Positions 57,406 through 64,000 of a stretch of 64,000 nucleotides of DNA are shown here, piece by piece. The stretch is taken from contig NZ_JAHSTU010000010.1 in NCBI RefSeq assembly GCF_019145495.1, positions 1 through 64,000 on the forward strand, given 5' to 3'. Within the stretch, counting starts at the first letter, position 1. Each line of letters opens with the position of its first letter. The notes under the pieces were generated by a model. The model saw nothing but the letters and a program-made list of their open reading frames with translations, was not told the origin of the DNA and did no database searches. Source of the DNA: Pseudomonas azerbaijanoccidentalis. GTDB taxonomy: Bacteria > Pseudomonadota > Gammaproteobacteria > Pseudomonadales > Pseudomonadaceae. A program made the translations under genes and the position numbers.

Positions 57406-58739
57406 ACCACACCCTGGGCGAGCATGGCGTCGGCGACTTTGACGAAACCGGCGATGTTCGCGCCTTTAACGTAGTTCACCTGACCGTTCTCTTCGCCGTA
57501 ATGCACACAGGCGTGGTGGATCGACTGCATGATCGCGTGCAGCTTGCTGTCCACTTCACCGCCGGTCCACAACAGGCGCATCGCGTTCTGCGACATCTCC
57601 AGCCCGCTCACGGCCACGCCACCGGCGTTGGACGCTTTGCCCGGCGCAAACAGAATGCCCGCTTCGATAAACAGGTCCACCGCTTCCAGCGTGGTCGGCA
57701 TGTTCGCGCCTTCGGCCACACAGATGCAGCCGTTGCGCAGCAAGGTACGCGCGGCCTCGGCATCCAGTTCATTCTGGGTCGCGCAGGGCAGCGCGATGTC
57801 ACAGCTCAGCCCCCACGGATGCTGACCGGCGCGGAACTCCAGGCCGAAACGCGCGGCCAATTCGCTGATGCGCCCGCGTTGTACGTTCTTCAACTCCAGC
57901 ACCGCTTGCCATTGCGCCTCGGTCAAACCGCTTTCGCAGTACAGCGTGCCTTCGGAGTCCGACAGCGAAATCACTTTGCCGCCCAGATCCATGACCTTGC
58001 GCGCGGCGTATTGCGCGACGTTGCCGGAACCGGAGATCGCCACGCGCTTGCCTTCGACGGTTTCACCGCGACGCTTGAGCATTTCCTCGGCGAAATACAC
58101 GCAGCCGAAACCGGTGGCTTCCGGGCGAATCAGGCTGCCACCATAGCTTGGACCTTTGCCGGTCAGCACGCTGGTGAACTGGTTGCTCAGGCGCTTGTAC
58201 TGGCCGAACAGGAAACCGATCTCGCGGGCGCCAACACCGATATCACCGGCCGGCACGTCAACGTCGGCGCCGATGTGGCGATACAACTCGCTCATGAAGG
58301 CCTGGCAGAAGCGCATGACTTCCGCATCACTTTTGCCTTTAGGGTCGAAGTCGGAACCGCCCTTGCCACCGCCCATCGGCAACGATGTCAGCGAGTTCTT
58401 GAAGGTCTGCTCGAAGGCGAGGAATTTGAGCACGCCCAGGTTCACCGAAGGATGGAAGCGCAACCCGCCTTTGTACGGACCGATGGCGCTGTTCATCTGG
58501 ATGCGGAAGCCGCGATTGACCTGCACCTTGCCATGATCATCAACCCAGGAAACCCGAAACACCACCGCCCGCTCCGGCTCACAGATGCGCTCCAGAATGC
58601 CCGAGGTCAGGTAATGCGGATTGGCTTCGAGAAAGGGCCACAGACTGCGCAGGACTTCTTCGACGGCCTGGTGAAATTCGGGTTGATCCGGATCGCGTTT
58701 TTTCAGGCGCGCAAGGAAGGATTCGACGGATTCGATCAT
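57402..58739 (-). CDS. gdhA: NADP-specific glutamate dehydrogenase
   Basis: GdhA aminates 2-oxoglutarate to glutamate with NADPH. The 445-residue hexameric type enzyme has the substrate-binding PYKGGLRFHPSVN near residue 90, the catalytic Lys in MGGGKGGSDFDPKGK, PAGDIGVGAREIG, and the nucleotide-binding AISGSGNVAQYAARK. Length and motifs fit the NADP-dependent bacterial class. It is monocistronic and convergent with the Gre-like gene, overlapping it by four bases. Confidence 0.97.
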   Translation of the reverse strand: MIESVESFLARLKKRDPDQPEFHQAVEEVLRSLWPFLEANPHYLTSGILERICEPERAVVFRVSWVDDHGKVQVNRGFRIQMNSAIGPYKGGLRFHPSVNLGVLKFLAFEQTFKNSLTSLPMGGGKGGSDFDPKGKSDAEVMRFCQAFMSELYRHIGADVDVPAGDIGVGAREIGFLFGQYKRLSNQFTSVLTGKGPSYGGSLIRPEATGFGCVYFAEEMLKRRGETVEGKRVAISGSGNVAQYAARKVMDLGGKVISLSDSEGTLYCESGLTEAQWQAVLELKNVQRGRISELAARFGLEFRAGQHPWGLSCDIALPCATQNELDAEAARTLLRNGCICVAEGANMPTTLEAVDLFIEAGILFAPGKASNAGGVAVSGLEMSQNAMRLLWTGGEVDSKLHAIMQSIHHACVHYGEENGQVNYVKGANIAGFVKVADAMLAQGVV

Positions 58740-58936
58740 GGAAAAGTCTCGGCAAATTTATTGTCGTTGGGAGAGATTGGGCCGGACTGTAACAAACGGA
58801 TCGCGCACAAGAACAGAGCAGAATGTCGCATTTGTGAAATTAAATGGTGCACAGGATATAAATCAGGCCGTTTTTTGGGCTGTTTTGCACCTGAATAGGG
58901 AGATCGAATCCAAGTCATGCACCAACAGTTAAACCG

Positions 58937-59029
58937 TCATCGCTGGCAAGCCAGCTCCCACAGTGACTGTGATGATTAGGGGTTCAGGGCATGGCACAAA
59001 TCCTGTGGGAGCTGGCTTGCCAGCGATGA
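58937..59029. repeat. REP inverted pair, opposite polarity
   Basis: Two exact 27-base arms (right arm CTGTGGGAGCTGGCTTGCCA plus GCGATGA) are separated by about 40 bases. Here the GTGGGAGC ends point inward, the reverse of the other GTGGGAGC pairs in the window. The gap 58740-58936 upstream shows no gene; it should contain the gdhA promoter, which I could not place. Confidence 0.88.
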
Positions 59030-59060
59030 ATTCAACCCGGTACTCCTGAGAAAACCGGGC

Positions 59061-59090
59061 AAAAAAAAACGGAGCCCGAAGGCTCCGCTC
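59061..59090 (-). terminator. terminator of ettA
   Basis: On the minus strand GAGCGGAGCC, loop TTCG, GGCTCCGTTTTTTTTT: a strong stem with a UUCG-type loop and nine T residues, 20 bases after the ettA stop. Confidence 0.93.
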
Positions 59091-59110
59091 TTTTATGCAA
59101 CCAACCCGAA

Positions 59111-60775
<1,665 letters not shown>

Positions 60776-61061
60776 GGAGAACCTAGGGTCAGTGACTGAT
60801 GAATGAACAAGGCGCAGGCGATGCCCGGCACAGGCTGTGCGCGTCGTCCGATTGAAATGCATCAACAGGTGCGCGCTGGAAAAGCCTGATTCTAGGAGCT
60901 GGAACGCTCCCGCGTAACCGGCAAAGCTACCTGAATGACGAGAGGCAGTCCAGCCGAGCGGGGCTGGCACTTCGCCACAACTCAAGGCATGCTAGCCGCC
61001 CTTCGGGCGTCCGGCTTATAGTGCACGTCGCGCCAGTCCAGCCAAACCGCAGGATTACAGT

Positions 61062-64000
61062 TTGTCCAACGTCCCTCCGTCCCTGACCACCAGCGCACCC
61101 ACTGCGGCGCCCGGTTCGCCCCTGCGCGGCACCCTCAAAGGCGCACTGGCGACACTGGTGCTGATGCTGCTCGCCCTGATGTTCTGGCAACTGCTGGATC
61201 AGTTGCGCGAAACCCAGAAAAGCCAGCGCCAGTACACCATCGACTACACCGCAGACCTCGCGGCGCAAGTCAGCCTGAACATGGCGCTCAACGCGCAAAT
61301 CGCCCTTAACCTGCTGCCGATCGTCGAACAGCCGCAATCGGCCGACGAACAGCAGGAGTTGCTGCGCAAACTGCAAAAGTCGTTACCCGACCTGATGAGC
61401 CTGGCCTTGCTCAGCCCCTCGGGCAGAATCCTCAACGACAGCGCCAGCAAAAGCGAAGATGCCGACTTCCTGGCCGAGCTGGTCCGGCGCAGTCGTGCCC
61501 AGCCTCATTACTTCAGCAATGCCATCGATGGCTCAGTGGTGCACCTGCTGCTGCATCAAGCCAGCGGCAGCACCCGCGGCTACTGGGCCTTGCGCCTGAA
61601 GCCGACATTCTTGACGTCCCTGACCAAACTCAATGAAGCCGGCGACCGGCCGCTGTGGCTGGTGGAAAACCGCTTCAATCACCAGATCATCAGCCGTGAT
61701 GAGTCGTTGCCGCTGGTCAATCCGGGCACGCTGACCCAGGACGATGTGAGCAACAGCGTGTTGACCGTTCCCCTGAGCAGCAGCGACTGGCAACTGCGTG
61801 GTTTGTTCGATCGCCAGCGCGTGCTCGAAGAACTGTTACCGGCCTTCATCGGCAAATGCCTGTTGGGACTGGCCTTCTCCATGCTGCCGTTCATCGTTCT
61901 GCTCAACATGCGTCGCCGTCAGCGCCAGCTGCATGAAGGACGTCGCCGCTATCAGGAGATTTTCGAGGGTACCGGCGTTGCGCTGTGCGTGCTCGACATG
62001 GGCAGCCTCAAGAACGTCTTCGACAAGGCGCAACTGCACAGCAACGAGCAGCTGCATGCATGGCTTGCGGATCCGGAACAGCGTCGGCAATTGCTCCAGG
62101 AGCTGCGCATTACCGAGGTGAACCAGGTCGCGCTGCAACTGCTCAATGTCAACACGTCCCAACAGGCCTGGGACCTGCTGATAGACGGCAACCCGCTGGA
62201 CGGTAGCGCCATCGGCAATCAGGTGCTTGAAGCGGTACTCAATCAGCAAAAGCAGCTGGAACTGGAAATCAAACTGCAGGACGCCACCGGCCGCGAGCAA
62301 CACCTGTGGCTGGTGTTGCGCCTGCCGGAAGACCCGGCCGACTACAAAGCCGTGATCCTCAGCATCACTGATATCACCAGCCGCAAGCTCATTGAGCTGT
62401 CACTGCTGGAGCGCGAAGGCTTCTGGTCTGACGTGGTGCGCACCGTTCCCGATCATTTGTACGTGCAGGACGTGATCAGCCAGCGAATGATCTTCAGCAA
62501 CCACCATCTGGGCCAGACCCTGGGTTACAACCGCGCCGAACTGCAGCAGATGGGCGAGTATTTCTGGGAAATCCTGCTGCACCCGGACGATGCCGATTAT
62601 TACCACCGCTCTCGCCAGAGCCAGCGTCAGGGCGGTTACAGCCAACTGATGCAATGCCAATTACGTTTCCGTCACCGCGACGGTGAGTGGCGGCGCTTCG
62701 ACATTCGCGAACAGGCACTGGCGCGGGACAAGCATGATCAGGTGACCCGCATCATCGGCGTGGCCAAGGACGTCACTGAACAGATCGAAGCCAGCGAATC
62801 CCTGCGCGACAGCGAGCAGCGCTACCGGATGCTCGCCGAAAGCATCAGCGATGTGATCTTTTCCACCGACAGCCGCATGACCCTCAACTACGTCAGCCCG
62901 TCGGTGCAAGCCGTGCTCGGCTACGACGCCGAGTGGATTTTCCAGAACGGCTGGCAATCGACCATCGCCAACCCGCAGCAACTGGCCGGCATCTACAGCC
63001 TGATGGACCGGGTCAGCAAGGCGCTGGATCACCCCGAACAACTGGCGCTGTTGCGCAGCCAGGTGCAAACCCAGTTGTTCCTGTTTGACTGCCTGCGGGC
63101 CGATGGCCGCAAGATTCCGATTGAATTGCGTCTGGTGCTGGTCTGGGACGAACACGGCGCCTTCGAAGGCGTGCTCGGCGTCGGGCGCGACATCAGCCAG
63201 CAGCGTCGTGCCGAAAAAGACCTGCGCATGGCCGCCACGGTATTCGAACATTCGACCTCGGCGATCCTGATCACCGATCCGGCCGGCTACATCGTCCAGG
63301 CCAACGAAGCCTTCAGCCGTGTCAGCGGTTATGCCGTGGAGCAAGTGCTCGACCAGTTGCCGAACATGCTGACCGTCGACGAACAGCAAGAAGCCCACCT
63401 GCGTTATGTGCTCAAGCAACTCAACCAGCACAGCACCTGGGAAGGCGAAGTCTGGCTGCGCCGGCGCAACGGCGAGCACTACCCGGCGTGGGTCGGTATC
63501 ACGGCGGTGCTGGACGACGAAGGCGACCTCGCCAGCTACGTATGCTTCTTCAGCGACATCAGCGAGCGCAAGGCCAGCGAGCAGCGGATTCATCGCCTCG
63601 CCTATTACGACGCACTGACGCACCTGCCCAACCGCACGCTGTTCCAGGATCGTTTGCACACGGCGTTGCAAGCGGCTGAACGACAGAAGTCCTGGGTGGT
63701 GTTGATGTTCCTCGACCTCGACCGCTTCAAACCGATCAACGACTCCCTGGGCCACGCCGCCGGCGACCGCATGCTCAAGGAAATGGCCACACGCCTGCTC
63801 GGCTGCGTCGACGATGACGACACCGTGGCGCGCATGGGCGGCGACGAGTTCACCTTGCTGCTGCAACCGCGTGCCAACCGCGAAATTGCCTTGAACCGGG
63901 CCATTCACGTGGCTGAACAGATTCTTGCCAGCCTGGTGAAACCGTTCGTGCTCGAAGGCCGCGAATTCTTTGTCACGGCCAGCATCGGCATCGCGCTGAG
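61062..64000 (+). CDS. morA: MorA-type multi-PAS GGDEF protein (3' end beyond window)
   Basis: MorA is a membrane sensor that controls motility and biofilm through cyclic di-GMP. About 979 codons are visible. An N-terminal helix (about 20-40) is followed by a periplasmic segment to about 245 and a second helix (LLGLAFSMLPFIVLLNMRRR). At least three PAS/PAC modules follow, ending in VTEQIEAS, ISQQRRAE and ISERKASE. The GGDEF domain starts at LAYYDALTHLPNR with GGDEF at 926-930. The RxxD inhibitory site is replaced by DDDD. The TTG start at 61062 has AGGA seven bases upstream. An EAL domain is expected past the edge. Confidence 0.88.
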   Translation, partial: MSNVPPSLTTSAPTAAPGSPLRGTLKGALATLVLMLLALMFWQLLDQLRETQKSQRQYTIDYTADLAAQVSLNMALNAQIALNLLPIVEQPQSADEQQELLRKLQKSLPDLMSLALLSPSGRILNDSASKSEDADFLAELVRRSRAQPHYFSNAIDGSVVHLLLHQASGSTRGYWALRLKPTFLTSLTKLNEAGDRPLWLVENRFNHQIISRDESLPLVNPGTLTQDDVSNSVLTVPLSSSDWQLRGLFDRQRVLEELLPAFIGKCLLGLAFSMLPFIVLLNMRRRQRQLHEGRRRYQEIFEGTGVALCVLDMGSLKNVFDKAQLHSNEQLHAWLADPEQRRQLLQELRITEVNQVALQLLNVNTSQQAWDLLIDGNPLDGSAIGNQVLEAVLNQQKQLELEIKLQDATGREQHLWLVLRLPEDPADYKAVILSITDITSRKLIELSLLEREGFWSDVVRTVPDHLYVQDVISQRMIFSNHHLGQTLGYNRAELQQMGEYFWEILLHPDDADYYHRSRQSQRQGGYSQLMQCQLRFRHRDGEWRRFDIREQALARDKHDQVTRIIGVAKDVTEQIEASESLRDSEQRYRMLAESISDVIFSTDSRMTLNYVSPSVQAVLGYDAEWIFQNGWQSTIANPQQLAGIYSLMDRVSKALDHPEQLALLRSQVQTQLFLFDCLRADGRKIPIELRLVLVWDEHGAFEGVLGVGRDISQQRRAEKDLRMAATVFEHSTSAILITDPAGYIVQANEAFSRVSGYAVEQVLDQLPNMLTVDEQQEAHLRYVLKQLNQHSTWEGEVWLRRRNGEHYPAWVGITAVLDDEGDLASYVCFFSDISERKASEQRIHRLAYYDALTHLPNRTLFQDRLHTALQAAERQKSWVVLMFLDLDRFKPINDSLGHAAGDRMLKEMATRLLGCVDDDDTVARMGGDEFTLLLQPRANREIALNRAIHVAEQILASLVKPFVLEGREFFVTASIGIAL

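Noticed and set aside
13792..59029. Repeated palindromes as a possible CRISPR array
   Set aside because: The units are dispersed singly between genes, kilobases apart, without regular spacers or cas genes; they are REP-type elements.
60776..61061. Possible small gene or RNA between ettA and morA
   Set aside because: Only short GC-rich hairpins are visible (for example around 60946-60967 and 60990-61017) and no start signal or promoter strong enough to support a feature.

Overview
This window is a stretch of core chromosome from a Pseudomonas, most probably of the P. fluorescens group. The evidence is the gene order, protein sequences that closely resemble P. aeruginosa and P. putida counterparts as I recall them, GC-rich codon use, and about ten REP-type inverted pairs of the kind scattered through fluorescent pseudomonads. 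From memory the order follows the P. aeruginosa PAO1 segment pilA to morA (roughly PA4525-PA4601), with local rearrangements. No insertion sequence, prophage, integron, CRISPR array or restriction system was seen, and nothing here looks like a wholly new system. The most interesting signals are regulatory.

Layout. (1) 0.5-5.8 kb: type IV pilus genes pilA (minus) and pilB-pilC-pilD (plus), followed by overlapping coaE and yacG. The pilA/pilB gap holds a sigma54 promoter, an upstream inverted repeat and a sigma70 promoter. (2) 5.8-10.9 kb: an orphan ECF-type permease gene, a DUF2790 protein, and a benzoate uptake operon benK-benE-oprD. This operon has a near-consensus BenR/XylS operator and two A-rich Hfq/Crc-type leader motifs. 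(3) 11-16.1 kb: DUF1780, MOSC, DUF3094 and ndh, then a chemoreceptor, then four tRNAs (Asn, Pro, Lys, Pro). (4) 16.3-25.2 kb: clpB with a heat-shock promoter, pgeF, rluD, bamD, and pilS-pilR, whose presumed target is pilA at the left end. (5) 25.3-32.8 kb: thiO and the minor-pilin operon fimU-pilV-pilW-pilX-pilY1-pilE, with fimT split off and divergent. (6) 32.7-46 kb: housekeeping genes ispH, fkpB, lspA, ileS, ribF, murJ, rpsT, creA, proB, obgE, rpmA, rplU and ispB. (7) 46-64 kb: small proteins including one behind a Fur box, FklB, a UPF0114 membrane protein, an unrecognised 609-residue lipoprotein, a Lon-family protease, DUF3015 and DUF4105 proteins, a Gre-like factor, gdhA, ettA, and the 5' part of a large multi-PAS GGDEF protein (MorA) cut by the window edge.

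How the parts fit. Two thirds of a type IV pilus programme is present: major pilin, extension ATPase, platform, prepilin peptidase, minor pilins and tip adhesin, plus the PilS-PilR pair that normally drives pilA through RpoN. The ribF-ileS-lspA-fkpB-ispH genes form one minus-strand series interrupted by a REP pair. The benzoate transport genes stand without benABCD or benR in the window, so they are presumably controlled in trans.

Limits: all assignments are by reading the protein sequences and motifs. No database search was possible, and comparisons with other genomes are from memory.
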